In this document: in pieces, positions 46,372-55,556 of the stretch | Position numbering within the stretch: the stretch's first letter is position 1 | Layout: each line of letters starts with the position of its first letter | Origin: Microbacterium lemovicicum | GTDB lineage: Bacteria; Actinomycetota; Actinomycetes; Actinomycetales; Microbacteriaceae | DNA length: 64,000 nucleotides | Assembly (NCBI RefSeq): GCF_003991875.1 | Contig: NZ_CP031423.1 | Location: forward strand, 1,488,001-1,552,000 | Direction: 5' to 3' | Translations under genes and position numbers: made by a program | The notes under the pieces: model-generated | Database searches by the model: none | The model's input: the letters and a program-made list of their open reading frames with translations, nothing else | What the model was told of the DNA's origin: nothing

Positions 46372-47502
46372 TCAGGCGTAGGCGCCGAGTCGGATGAGCG
46401 GGATGGCGCGCTCGTCGTCGGTCAGCGATCCGTGCTGGCCGACCATCTTCTGCGCGCGCGTGTCCTCGAGCCGGTCGTCGTAGTAGGCGATCGAGGAACG
46501 CGCCGCGACGAGCACGTCGCCGATCCGCTCGCGCACCTCGGAGTCCACGATCGCGCCGAACAGCCCGGCGGTGATCGCCTCGTCGCGCGAGAGGATCCAG
46601 GAGCGACCGGACTCGGCCTCGCGCCAGCGTGCCAGCACGCCGTCCTGCGCGCCCTGCTCGGCGTAGAGGTGCAGCATCCGCGGCTCACCGCCGATGTGGC
46701 GGACGTCCTCCAGCAGGTCGTCTCCGGTCTGCAGCAGCACCTGGCGGTGCCGCGGAACGTCGACCATGCCGTGGTCTGCGGTGAGCACGACGCCGACACC
46801 CGGGGCGAGCGCGTCGGACAGTGTGCGCGCGGCACCGTCGACGTCCTCGAGGGCGGTGGTCCAGGCATCCGATTCCCACCCCCGCTTGTGACCGGCGGTG
46901 TCCAGGTCGGGTGCGTAGAGGTACACGAGGGCGCCCGGATGGCGGGCGGCCAGATCGGCCGCGATCTCCGCGCGCTCGGCGACCGTGCGCGCGGTGGCGA
47001 ACTCGGCACCGCGGAGCGTGGCCTCGGTGAAGCCGGAGCCGACGTACTCCGCCCGCGAGACGACGAAGCAGGGGCGTCCTGCCTGCGCCTCCCGCTCCAT
47101 CAGCGGCTGCGCGCGCTGCCAGGAGTGGGGCGACAGGCCGTCGGTCTCCCAGCCCTTGAGCTGGTTGACGATGTCGTCGGTGCCGGGAACGCGCGTGCGA
47201 TAGCCCACGATCCCGTGGACGCCCGGTTCCGTGCCCGTCAGCAGGCTCGTGAGGGCTGCGGCCGTCGTCGAAGGGAAGACGGTGCGCCCGACGTCGCGCT
47301 TGCCCATGCGCTCCGACAGGAAGCGGGCATGTCCGGCCCGGGCAGCGAGATTGCGTGCGCCGAGGCCGTCGACGACGAAGACGACGGCACTCGTCGCGGG
47401 GGCGAGCCAGTCCGACTCTCCGCTCAGCGAGGCGATCAGCTGCGGCAGCACGCCGGTGAGGCTCCGGGCCCTGGGGGGCTCCGCGGGTAGGCTGAGGGAC
47501 AT
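46372..47502 (-). CDS. Alkaline phosphatase superfamily phosphodiesterase
   Basis: A 376-residue protein of the nucleotide pyrophosphatase/phosphodiesterase group: metal Asp in [10 protein letters not shown], nucleophile Thr in [15 protein letters not shown], then [26 protein letters not shown] and a C-terminal QHGSLTDDE that supplies the last metal His. The metal set looks complete, so it should hydrolyse phosphodiesters. The substrate is unknown; no signal peptide is visible. It lies convergent with sepH and divergent from parC, a neighbourhood common in Micrococcales. Confidence 0.88.
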   Translation of the reverse strand: MSLSLPAEPPRARSLTGVLPQLIASLSGESDWLAPATSAVVFVVDGLGARNLAARAGHARFLSERMGKRDVGRTVFPSTTAAALTSLLTGTEPGVHGIVGYRTRVPGTDDIVNQLKGWETDGLSPHSWQRAQPLMEREAQAGRPCFVVSRAEYVGSGFTEATLRGAEFATARTVAERAEIAADLAARHPGALVYLYAPDLDTAGHKRGWESDAWTTALEDVDGAARTLSDALAPGVGVVLTADHGMVDVPRHRQVLLQTGDDLLEDVRHIGGEPRMLHLYAEQGAQDGVLARWREAESGRSWILSRDEAITAGLFGAIVDSEVRERIGDVLVAARSSIAYYDDRLEDTRAQKMVGQHGSLTDDERAIPLIRLGAYA

Positions 47503-47600
47503 CGCGGCAAGTCTCGCACACCGACGGGATCGGCTGTCCGCAGCGGGCCATCCGTGCGACGAGCGTCCGCGCCGCACCGTCCCTCTTGCCCGGAAGAAGC

Positions 47601-50075
47601 ATGCGCGCCACTCCCCCTTCGCCCGCCCAGGACCGCGCTCCGGAGCGCATCGAAGACGTCGACGTCTCGGTCGAGATGCAGGGGTCGTTCCTCGAGTACG
47701 CCTACTCCGTGATCTATTCGCGCGCGCTCCCCGATGCGCGCGACGGACTGAAGCCCGTGCAGCGGCGCATCCTGTACCAGATGGCCGACATGGGTCTGCG
47801 GCCCGACCGGGGCCACGTGAAGAGCGCCCGCGTCGTCGGCGAGGTGATGGGCAAGCTCCACCCGCACGGTGACGCGCCCATCTACGACGCGCTCGTCCGG
47901 CTGGCCCAGGCGTTCTCGCTGCGGGTGCCCCTCGTGGACGGACACGGCAACTTCGGCTCGCTCGACGACGGTCCCGCCGCCCCGCGGTACACGGAGGCGC
48001 GTCTGGCGGCCGCCGCTCTCGCCCTCACGCAGGACCTCGACGAGGACGTCGTCGACTTCATCCCGAACTACGACGGCCAGTTCCAGCAGCCGGAGGTGCT
48101 GCCGGCCGCCTTCCCGAACCTGCTCGTCAACGGCACGACGGGCATCGCCGTCGGCATGGCCACGAACATGGCGCCGCACAACCTCATCGAGGTCGTCGCC
48201 GCCGCGGTCCACCTGCTCGAGAACCCCGAGGCCACGGTCGAGGAGCTGATGGAGTTCGTCCCCGGGCCCGACCTGCCCTCCGGCGGCATCATCGTCGGCC
48301 TCGACGGCATCAAGGACGCCTACGCGAAGGGCCGCGGCAGCTTCCGCACCCGCGCCAAGGTGTCGGTCGAGCCCCTCGGCCCGCGTCGCACGGGACTCGT
48401 CGTCACCGAGCTCCCCTACCTCGTGGGCCCCGAGCGGATCATCGAGAAGATCAAGGACGCGGTCACCAGCAAGAAGCTCACCGGCATCGCCGACGTCACC
48501 GACCTCACCGACCGCCATCACGGCCTGCGCCTCGTGATCGGCATCAAGACCGGCTTCGACCCGCTGGCCGTGCTCGAGCAGCTCTACCGACTGACGCCGC
48601 TCGAGGACTCCTTCAGCATCAACAACGTCGCCCTGGTCGGCGGACAGCCGCAGACGCTCGGCCTGCGCGAGCTCCTGCGGGTCTACCTCGATCACCGCGT
48701 CAGCGTGGTCACGCGCCGCAGCCGCTTCCGCCTGCAGCGCCGCCGCGACCGCCTGCACCTCGTCGAGGGGCTGCTCGTCGCGATCCTCGACATCGACGAG
48801 GTGATCCAGGTCATCCGCACGTCCGATGACAGCGAGCAGGCGCGTGCCCGGCTCATGGACGTCTTCGACCTCTCCGTCCTGCAGGCCGAGTACATCCTGG
48901 AGCTGCGCCTGCGGCGCCTGACGAAGTTCTCGCGGGTCGAGCTCGAGGCCGAGCGCGACGACCTGAAGGCGCAGATCGCCGCCCTCGAGGAGCTGCTGGG
49001 CAGCGACGTGCTGCTGCGCGCGCAGGTGGCCAGGGAACTGGATGCCGCGGCGGAGGCCCACGGCACGCCCCGGCGCACCGTCCTGCTGAACGGCGGGCCG
49101 GTGGCGGCCCGTCCGTCCCGCGCCGCCGCAGCGGCGGCGGCCGATCTGCAGATCGCGGACGCCCCGTGCCGGGTCTATCTGTCGGCGACCGGACGGATGC
49201 TGCGGGCCGAAGTGAGCCCCGACGCACCGGGTGGCGGCATCGTCCCGCCCGTGCGCCGCTCGAAGCACGACGCGATCCGCTCCGCGGTGGACGCCACGAC
49301 GCGCGGCGACGTCGGTGCCGTCACGAGTGCGGGCCGGCTGGTGCGCTTCTCCCCCGTCGACCTCCCCTCCGTGCCCGGCAACTCCGTGCAGCCGGCGGCG
49401 GGCGCCCGCGCCGACCAGTACCTCGGCCTGTCCTCCGGCGAGCACGTCGTCGCGCTGGTCGCCCTCACCGGCGAACCGCCGATCGCCCTCGGCACGGCGC
49501 AGGGTGTCGTCAAGCGCGTCGCGGCCACGGAGCTTCCGCTCAACCGGCACGACATCGACGTCATCGCCCTCAAGCCCGGCGACCGTGTGGTGGGCGCCGC
49601 GCCCGCGCCCGACGGCGCGGAGCTCGTCTTCGTCACCTCCGACGCGCAGCTCCTGCGCTTCGACGCGTCGTCCGTGCGCCCGCAGGGTCGAGCGGCCGGC
49701 GGCATGGCCGGTGTCCGTCTCGCGGACGGCGAGAGCGCGGTGTTCTTCGGGGCCGTCGAGGCCGCGGCATCCGATGTCGTCGTCGTCACGGTGGCCGGAT
49801 CGCGTCAGGCGCTGGCCGGAGCGGACGCCGCGTCGGTCAAGGTGTCGTCGTTCGAGGAGTTCCCGCCCAAGGGCCGGGCCACGGGCGGGGTGCGCGCACA
49901 GCGCTTCCTGCGCGGCGAGGACACGCTGGCGCTCGCCTGGGTCGGCCTCGGCCCGGCTCGCGCCGTCGGAGCCGATGGCGCGGTGCGTCCGCTGCCGGAG
50001 CCCGTGGCCAAGCGCGACGCGTCGGGCCAGCCGCTGGACGGCCTGGTGGGCGCCATCGGCGAGCCGGTGCGCTGA
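47601..50075 (+). CDS. parC: DNA topoisomerase IV subunit A
   Basis: Breaks and rejoins DNA to decatenate chromosomes. The 824 residues have the GyrA/ParC core ([27 protein letters not shown]), the helix with quinolone-determining residues [10 protein letters not shown], active-site Y130 in [10 protein letters not shown], and a C-terminal beta-pinwheel that lacks the GyrA box QRRGGKG, which separates it from GyrA. The Ser position of E. coli GyrA S83 is A92. ATG at 47601 after GGAAG. Convergent with parE. Confidence 0.92.
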   Translation: MRATPPSPAQDRAPERIEDVDVSVEMQGSFLEYAYSVIYSRALPDARDGLKPVQRRILYQMADMGLRPDRGHVKSARVVGEVMGKLHPHGDAPIYDALVRLAQAFSLRVPLVDGHGNFGSLDDGPAAPRYTEARLAAAALALTQDLDEDVVDFIPNYDGQFQQPEVLPAAFPNLLVNGTTGIAVGMATNMAPHNLIEVVAAAVHLLENPEATVEELMEFVPGPDLPSGGIIVGLDGIKDAYAKGRGSFRTRAKVSVEPLGPRRTGLVVTELPYLVGPERIIEKIKDAVTSKKLTGIADVTDLTDRHHGLRLVIGIKTGFDPLAVLEQLYRLTPLEDSFSINNVALVGGQPQTLGLRELLRVYLDHRVSVVTRRSRFRLQRRRDRLHLVEGLLVAILDIDEVIQVIRTSDDSEQARARLMDVFDLSVLQAEYILELRLRRLTKFSRVELEAERDDLKAQIAALEELLGSDVLLRAQVARELDAAAEAHGTPRRTVLLNGGPVAARPSRAAAAAAADLQIADAPCRVYLSATGRMLRAEVSPDAPGGGIVPPVRRSKHDAIRSAVDATTRGDVGAVTSAGRLVRFSPVDLPSVPGNSVQPAAGARADQYLGLSSGEHVVALVALTGEPPIALGTAQGVVKRVAATELPLNRHDIDVIALKPGDRVVGAAPAPDGAELVFVTSDAQLLRFDASSVRPQGRAAGGMAGVRLADGESAVFFGAVEAAASDVVVVTVAGSRQALAGADAASVKVSSFEEFPPKGRATGGVRAQRFLRGEDTLALAWVGLGPARAVGADGAVRPLPEPVAKRDASGQPLDGLVGAIGEPVR

Positions 50076-50083
50076 GGCCGGTA

Positions 50084-50123
50084 CCGGCGCCGCGCCACCT
50101 GTCGTCGAACGGCGCGGAGCCGG
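50084..50123. terminator. Hairpin between convergent parC and parE
   Basis: CCGG-cg-CCGCGCC (50084-50096) pairs with GGCGCGG-ag-CCGG (50111-50123) around a 14-nt loop, filling the 49-nt gap. Confidence 0.55.
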
Positions 50124-50124
50124 G

Positions 50125-52194
50125 TCAGGCGTCGATGCGCTCGCGCGAGAAGTTGCTGGACGAGTCGACGATGAACTCCTTGCGCGGGGCGACGTCGTTG
50201 CCCATCAGCAGCTCGAACACGGTCGCCGCGTTCTCGGCGTCCGACACCCGCACCCGGCGCAGGGTGCGGCCGGCGCGATCCATCGTCGTCGTCGCGAGCT
50301 GCTCGGCGTCCATCTCGCCGAGGCCCTTGTAGCGCTGCACCGGCTCCTGCCAGCGCTTGCCCGACTTCGTCAGCCGCGCCAGGAGCGACTGCAGCTCCTG
50401 CTCGGAGTATGTGTAGACGGTCTCGTTCGGCTTGGTGCCGGGATGCTGGATGATGACGCGGTGCAGCGGCGGCACGGCGGCGAACACGCGCCCGGCCTCG
50501 ATGAGCGGACGCATGTAGCGGAAGAAGAGCGTGAGCAGCAGCGTCCGGATGTGCGCGCCGTCGACGTCGGCGTCGCTCATCAGGATGACCTTGCCGTAGC
50601 GCGCCGTGCTGAGGTCGAACGAGCGGCCGGAGCCGGAGCCGATCACCTGGATGATCGAGGCGCATTCGGCGTTGCCGAGCATGTCGCTGATGGACGCCTT
50701 CTGCACGTTGAGGATCTTGCCGCGGATGGGCAGGAGCGCCTGGTACTCGCTGTTGCGGGCGAGCTTGGCGGTGCCGAGCGCGGAGTCGCCCTCCACGATG
50801 AACAGCTCCGAGTCGTCCACGTCGTTGGAGCGGCAGTCCACGAGCTTCGCGGGCAGAGACGAGGACTCCAGCGCGTTCTTGCGCCGCTGCGTCTCCTTGT
50901 GGGCACGGGCCGAGATGCGGGCCTTCATCTCGGCGACGACCTTCTCCATCAGGAGGGAGGTCTGCGACTTGTCGTCGCGCTTGGGCGAGGCGAAGCGCGC
51001 GTTCAGCTCCTTGGTCACGACGTTCGCGACGATCTGGCGCACGGCGGGGGTGCCGAGCACCTCCTTGGTCTGCCCCTCGAACTGCGGCTCGGGCACGCGC
51101 ACGGTGAGGACCGCGGTGAGCCCCGCCAGGATGTCGTCCTTCTCGAGCTTGTCGTTGCCGAGCTTCAGCCGGCGGGCGTTCTGATCGACCTGCGCGCGCA
51201 GCACTTTCATCAGTGCCGCCTCGAAGCCCTGCTGGTGCGTCCCGCCCTTGGGCGTCGCGATGATGTTCACGAACGAACGCGTGGTCGTCTCGTAGCCGGT
51301 GCCCCAGCGCACGGCGACGTCGACGACGCACTCGCGCTCGACCTCGGTGGCGACCATGGCGCCGCTGGCCTGGAGGACCGGGACCGTTTCGGTGAAGGTG
51401 CTCGACCCGGTCAGGCGCCACGTGTCGGTGATCCCGGCGTCGGGGGCGAGGAAGTCGGCGAACTCCGAGATGCCTCCGTCGAAGCGGTAGGACGTCTCGG
51501 ATGCCTCGTCCGACCGCTCGTCCCGGATGACGATCTCGAGCCCGGGCACGAGGAAGGCGGTCTGACGTGCGCGCTGCTCGAGCTCCTCGACGTTGAAGGC
51601 GGCATCCTTCGTGAAGATCTGTCGATCAGCCCAGTAGCGGATGCGGGTGCCGGTGACGCCCTTGGCCGCGCGGCCGGCCACGCGCAGCTCCGAGCGGTTC
51701 TCGAAGGGCGAGAAGGTGGAGTCGGGTGCGTCGCCCGCGAAGTTGCCGGGCTCGCCGCGGTGGAACGACATCGCCCACGTCTTGCCGCCGCGGTCGACCT
51801 CGACGTCGAGGCGCTCGGAGAGGGCGTTGACGACGGAGGCGCCGACGCCGTGGAGGCCGCCCGAGGCGGCGTAGGACCCGCCGCCGAACTTGCCGCCGGC
51901 GTGGAGCTTGGTGAAGACGACCTCGACGCCGGAGAGACCGGTGCGCGGCTCGATGTCGACGGGGATGCCGCGCGCCCGGTCACGGACCTCGACGCTGCCG
52001 TCGGCGTGGAGGACGATGTCGATGCGGGAGCCGAAGCCGCCGAGGGCCTCGTCGACGGAGTTGTCGATGATCTCCCAGAGGCAGTGCATGAGGCCGCGGG
52101 AGTCGGTCGATCCGATGTACATGCCCGGACGCTTGCGGACGGCTTCGAGCCCCTCGAGCACCTGCAGGTGATGGGCGGAGTACTCGGAAGTCAC
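50125..52194 (-). CDS. parE: DNA topoisomerase IV subunit B
   Basis: ATPase subunit of topoisomerase IV. GHKL ATP site: EIIDNSVDEALGG, then GGLHGVGASVVNALS; TOPRIM metal site: VEGDSALGTAK and MSDADVDGAHIRTLLL; C-terminal QRYKGLGEMDAEQL. I choose a GTG at 52194 (689 residues, VTSEYSAHHLQ), the common family start, although its ribosome site is weak; a TTG 9 nt upstream has a slightly better one. It is convergent with parC rather than in an operon with it. Confidence 0.92.
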   Translation of the reverse strand: MTSEYSAHHLQVLEGLEAVRKRPGMYIGSTDSRGLMHCLWEIIDNSVDEALGGFGSRIDIVLHADGSVEVRDRARGIPVDIEPRTGLSGVEVVFTKLHAGGKFGGGSYAASGGLHGVGASVVNALSERLDVEVDRGGKTWAMSFHRGEPGNFAGDAPDSTFSPFENRSELRVAGRAAKGVTGTRIRYWADRQIFTKDAAFNVEELEQRARQTAFLVPGLEIVIRDERSDEASETSYRFDGGISEFADFLAPDAGITDTWRLTGSSTFTETVPVLQASGAMVATEVERECVVDVAVRWGTGYETTTRSFVNIIATPKGGTHQQGFEAALMKVLRAQVDQNARRLKLGNDKLEKDDILAGLTAVLTVRVPEPQFEGQTKEVLGTPAVRQIVANVVTKELNARFASPKRDDKSQTSLLMEKVVAEMKARISARAHKETQRRKNALESSSLPAKLVDCRSNDVDDSELFIVEGDSALGTAKLARNSEYQALLPIRGKILNVQKASISDMLGNAECASIIQVIGSGSGRSFDLSTARYGKVILMSDADVDGAHIRTLLLTLFFRYMRPLIEAGRVFAAVPPLHRVIIQHPGTKPNETVYTYSEQELQSLLARLTKSGKRWQEPVQRYKGLGEMDAEQLATTTMDRAGRTLRRVRVSDAENAATVFELLMGNDVAPRKEFIVDSSSNFSRERIDA

Positions 52195-52364
52195 AATCGA
52201 CAAGACTAATCCGGGGTGCGGGCAGGCCCTGCCCGACACTCGGCGCACGGGGGCCGTCGTACGCGCACAGCGAAATGTCCCGACTCACGGGCATTACCCA
52301 TGGGGGCGCGTGGTTGTATTTCATGACCTGCCGGGATTCCCGACGCACCAAGAGGAGGCACTCC

Positions 52365-52586
52365 ATGAACACCCTGTCGACAACCGAACCTGCCGCCGTC
52401 CTCGAGTACCGTCTGACCGCCGCGGACCGCTGCGACTCGTGCGGCGCTCAGGCCTACATCGCCGCCGAGGTGAACGGCAGCGAGCTGCTGTTCTGCGCTC
52501 ACCACGGCCGCAAGTACGAAGACAAGCTGCGCAGCATCGCCACCACGTGGCACGACGAGACTGCGCGTCTCAGCGAAGCGGTCTGA
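52365..52586 (+). CDS. DUF7455 small zinc protein
   Basis: A 73-residue protein with two Cys pairs, RCDSCGAQAY and LLFCAHHGRKY, likely binding one zinc. The family is actinobacterial and of unknown function; it is often next to the topoisomerase IV B gene, as here. AGGAGG 7 nt before the ATG at 52365 suggests strong translation. Confidence 0.9.
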   Translation: MNTLSTTEPAAVLEYRLTAADRCDSCGAQAYIAAEVNGSELLFCAHHGRKYEDKLRSIATTWHDETARLSEAV

Positions 52587-52616
52587 TCGAACCGATCACG
52601 GCATTCGATCGATCAG

Positions 52617-52655
52617 GGCCCCGGTCCTCACCCCGCGAGGGTGATGGCCGGGGCC
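52617..52655 (+). terminator. Terminator after the DUF7455 gene
   Basis: GGCCCCGG (52617-52624) and CCGGGGCC (52648-52655) pair, followed by TTTCG. It lies 31 nt after the stop and may also stop the convergent racemase-like unit. Confidence 0.75.
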
Positions 52656-52683
52656 TTTCGCATGCCCCGGCAGCGCCGACCGA

Positions 52684-53724
52684 TCATTCAGAGGTGCGAG
52701 GGAGGCGCGGCGAGATGCGCGTGACGATCTCCTCGCCGATGGTGCCGATCGCCTCGGCCCACTCTGTGGCCGTCGGCTCGTCGACTCCGCCGCCGTAGAG
52801 CACGACGGTGTCGCCCGATGCCGCGCCGCCCCAGCTCCCGACGAGGCTCTGCAGCGCCTCGACGGCGAGGAGCGGCCGGCGACCCGCCGGCGTCCCGACG
52901 TCGGCGGCGCCGGCGAGGGCCGTCGGCAGGCCGTGCAGGAAGCCCGCGTCGACGTGCACCCGCTCGCTCTCCACGGCGGTCACCGTGGCCGTCAGCGTTC
53001 CGATGGGGCGGAGCCCGAGGTTGAGCGCCGAAGGGCCGCCGGCCGGGGCGACCCCGTAGGCGAACGCGCCGATCCGCACCAGGTCGTAGCGGAACTCCGC
53101 GCGCGCCGACGCGGCGGAGCTCGCCGCGAGATGCGTCACGGTGGGCGTCAGCCCCGCGACGCGCGCCTGCGTCAGAGCGAGGTCGAAGATCGCGCGCGCG
53201 TCGTCGTCGTCCGCGTCCGAGGCCTCGGCGATGTGGCTCCACACCCCGATCACGCGGATCGCGCCCCGCTTCTCGAGCGCGCGGGCACGGCGCACGACCG
53301 CCTCCCACTCCTCGGGACGGATGCCGTTGCGCCGCAGGCCGGAGTCGATCTTCAGGTGCACGCGCGCGGTCGTCCCCGCACGTCGGGCGGCAGCCGCGGC
53401 ATCCTCCAGCAGCTGCGCGTCACCCACGCCCAGGTCGAGCTGCAGGTCGATCGCCTCGGCGACGTCGTCGGGATCCGGCAGCATCCACACGAAGACGCGG
53501 ATCGCCTCGCCCACGAGGCGCCGGACGCGGCGGCCGGTCGCGACGTCGAAGGCGCCGACCCACGTCACGCCCTCCTCGAGCGCGCGCGGGAGGATGCGCT
53601 CGACCCCGTGACCGTAGGCGTCGTTCTTCACGACGAGCATCAGCTCGGCCGGGGCGACGCGATCGCGCAGCACGCGGAGGTTCTCTCCGAAGGCGCCGAG
53701 GTCGACGTGCAGCTGGGCGGTCAC
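52684..53724 (-). CDS. Alanine racemase-like protein, intact PLP barrel, degenerate C-domain
   Basis: A 346-residue fold-type III PLP enzyme. The barrel looks active: PLP Lys K33 in LVVKNDAYGHG, R131-132 in KIDSGLRRNGI, H164 in WSHIAEASD and R217 in VRIGAFAYG. The C-terminal domain has lost about 20 residues that carry the catalytic Tyr (Tyr265 of the Bacillus enzyme), and the conserved Met-Asp is Ala-Leu in LLAVEALQSLV. Alone it should not racemise alanine normally. The GTG at 53724 overlaps the next racemase-like gene's stop (GTGA). Confidence 0.85.
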   Translation of the reverse strand: MTAQLHVDLGAFGENLRVLRDRVAPAELMLVVKNDAYGHGVERILPRALEEGVTWVGAFDVATGRRVRRLVGEAIRVFVWMLPDPDDVAEAIDLQLDLGVGDAQLLEDAAAAARRAGTTARVHLKIDSGLRRNGIRPEEWEAVVRRARALEKRGAIRVIGVWSHIAEASDADDDDARAIFDLALTQARVAGLTPTVTHLAASSAASARAEFRYDLVRIGAFAYGVAPAGGPSALNLGLRPIGTLTATVTAVESERVHVDAGFLHGLPTALAGAADVGTPAGRRPLLAVEALQSLVGSWGGAASGDTVVLYGGGVDEPTATEWAEAIGTIGEEIVTRISPRLPRTSE

Positions 53725-54389
53725 TCGCTCCTCCGCTCCGCGTGCAGTCCGACGGCGGCCACGAGCTCCGCCGCGCTCAGATCCGAGGCATCCGCCCACT
53801 CGTGCACAGACGGGTGACCCTGCGCCGGATCGCCGAAGAACCAGACGTCCGCGCCGCGGCTGAGGGGTGCGTCGCCGATCTCGACGACGCACACGTCCAT
53901 CGCGACGCGGCCGAGGATGGCGCAGCGGCGCCCGGAGATCACGACCGACGCGCGCTCCCCCAGCGCGCGGTACACGCCCTGGCCGTAGCCGCCGGAGACC
54001 AGCGCGATGCGCGTATCGTGCGGCGCGCGGTGGAGGTAGCCGTACGACACGCCCTCCCCCGCCCTCAGGTCCTTGGTGGTGACGACCTCGCCGCAGAGCC
54101 GCAGGACCGGCACGCCGATGCCGTCGAGCCCGAAGACGGCCAGCGGGTCGACGGTGGCAGCGCCGACGTCCACCAGGGCGTCCGAGGGGATCCCCGCCGC
54201 CCGCAGCTCGTCGTGCTGGTCTGCGTCGGCGATCACCTGCCGTCCGCCGGCCGCGACGGCGGCCGCGGCGACGGTGACCGCTCCGTGACCCCATCCGTCC
54301 GCGCGCACGTCCACGACGCCGCCGTCCGCGCCGCTCCGCGCGAGGTTCGCGCGGAGGGCGGTGCGGCTCACCCGGGCCAGGACCGTCAT
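53721..54389 (-). CDS. Alanine racemase C-domain protein with vestigial, Lys-less barrel
   Basis: A 222-residue protein. The first 75 residues are the remains of a racemase barrel (VSRTALRANL, VVDVRADGWGHG) in which the PLP Lys is R29 (codon CGC, clear). About 130 barrel residues are absent. The C-terminal domain is complete: catalytic Tyr Y116 in GEGVSYGYLH, GGYGQGVYRAL and Met154-Asp155 in LGRVAMDVCVVEIGD. It supplies just what the overlapping neighbour lacks. The ATG overlaps the ATP-grasp stop (ATGA), so three genes are translated in series. Confidence 0.85.
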   Translation of the reverse strand: MTVLARVSRTALRANLARSGADGGVVDVRADGWGHGAVTVAAAAVAAGGRQVIADADQHDELRAAGIPSDALVDVGAATVDPLAVFGLDGIGVPVLRLCGEVVTTKDLRAGEGVSYGYLHRAPHDTRIALVSGGYGQGVYRALGERASVVISGRRCAILGRVAMDVCVVEIGDAPLSRGADVWFFGDPAQGHPSVHEWADASDLSAAELVAAVGLHAERRSE

Positions 54390-55414
54390 CGGCGGAGGGC
54401 GTCGCCCATCACGCGCTCGTGGCGCGGACGCGAGCCCTCGCGGATGCCGGTCGTGCTCACGCGCGTCTCGTACAGCCCCGGGATCCAGTTGCCCTCGATG
54501 AGCACCGGCGCCTCCGGCCCGACGGCGACGTCCCAGCCGACGTAGGGCACGGTCGGGATGCGGCGGGCGGCCTGGTCGACGAGCGCGAGCACCTGGTCCC
54601 ACAGCGGCACCTGGAACTCCACGATCGACTGGCCCGACTCGGGGTGCACGAGGTAGCTGCTCTTGTGCTTGCCGGTGTGCCCGGGGCCGACGGAGTGCCC
54701 GTCGTCGTCGAGCATCGTGAAGAAGCCGCCCCAGGTGAACTGATCGCTGACCGCACCGCGGCCGAACTTCTGCACCATGACGAGCGGGTGCACCGTGGTG
54801 CCGTCGAAGTACGTCGTGATGCGCGTCGTGTTGACGGTGCCGGCGCAGTAGGACGCGAGATACGGATGCTGGACGATGGGCTGCTCGATGAGGATCTGGC
54901 CCTTCCCGATCAGCTCCGCGCGGAACGCGTCCCAGTCGGTGACCTCCGCGGTGTCGTAGCGGAAGACGCCCTTGCCCTCCCTGCTGACCGGCACCTTGGC
55001 GATGATGACCGGGTGGCGGGCGGCGAACGCGGCCAGGGCCGCGGCGTCCGTGTCGTCGAGCTGCATCCACTCGCGACCCAGGAAGTCGCCGAAGGCCCGG
55101 TTGAAGTTGATCTTGTCCTCGAGCGTCTTGGCGTCCTCGCGGTCGTTGACGGCCGTCGCGAGGTGGTGCTGGATGAGCGAGGTCATGAACGTCTTGCGTT
55201 CGCTCCGGCTGAGGAGGGCGAAATCGGCCTCGTAGTAGTCGATGTAGGCGGTGTCGCGGAACGCGGCCGACCACAGCATGTCGACGAAGATGGGCGGCGC
55301 CCACTTGCCCTGCTCGTCGGCGATCTGGCGGGCGAAGTTCCAGACGCGGGTCGGGCGGAAGGCGGCGGCACGCTTCAGGAAGTAGCCGGCGCGCGCTTTC
55401 AGGGAGATGTCCAT
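54386..55414 (-). CDS. ATP-grasp protein (sugar-transfer-associated family), copy 1
   Basis: An ATP-grasp ligase of about 342 residues. Features: ATP-binding Lys in VIIAKVPVSREGKGVF, hinge region ILIEQPIVQHPYLA, NTTRITTY, and the metal-binding stretch GWDVAVGPEAPVLIEGNW with Glu and Asn. It is about one-third identical by eye to the divergent gene at 55557. The substrate is unknown. Start is uncertain: the ATG at 55414 (MDISLKARAGY) lines up with copy 2; an ATG at 55495 would add 27 residues. First gene of the racemase operon. Confidence 0.75.
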   Translation of the reverse strand: MDISLKARAGYFLKRAAAFRPTRVWNFARQIADEQGKWAPPIFVDMLWSAAFRDTAYIDYYEADFALLSRSERKTFMTSLIQHHLATAVNDREDAKTLEDKINFNRAFGDFLGREWMQLDDTDAAALAAFAARHPVIIAKVPVSREGKGVFRYDTAEVTDWDAFRAELIGKGQILIEQPIVQHPYLASYCAGTVNTTRITTYFDGTTVHPLVMVQKFGRGAVSDQFTWGGFFTMLDDDGHSVGPGHTGKHKSSYLVHPESGQSIVEFQVPLWDQVLALVDQAARRIPTVPYVGWDVAVGPEAPVLIEGNWIPGLYETRVSTTGIREGSRPRHERVMGDALRR

Positions 55415-55556
55415 CGGCTGGGGCAGTCGCTTTCTGGTCCGGAGATCCGGCGCCGCCGGTGACGTCCGTCGCAGCGCTTCCGAAGCCTCAATCATACGAG
55501 GCGGGCTCCGGCCGACCCGCCCAGGGACCGGCGAGGCGCTGTGTTAGCGTGGCGAG

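Noticed and set aside
47601..52194. Main gyrase genes gyrA/gyrB
   Set aside because: The pair is convergent rather than gyrB-gyrA beside dnaA/recF, the A subunit lacks the GyrA box, and the context is that of topoisomerase IV in Micrococcales.
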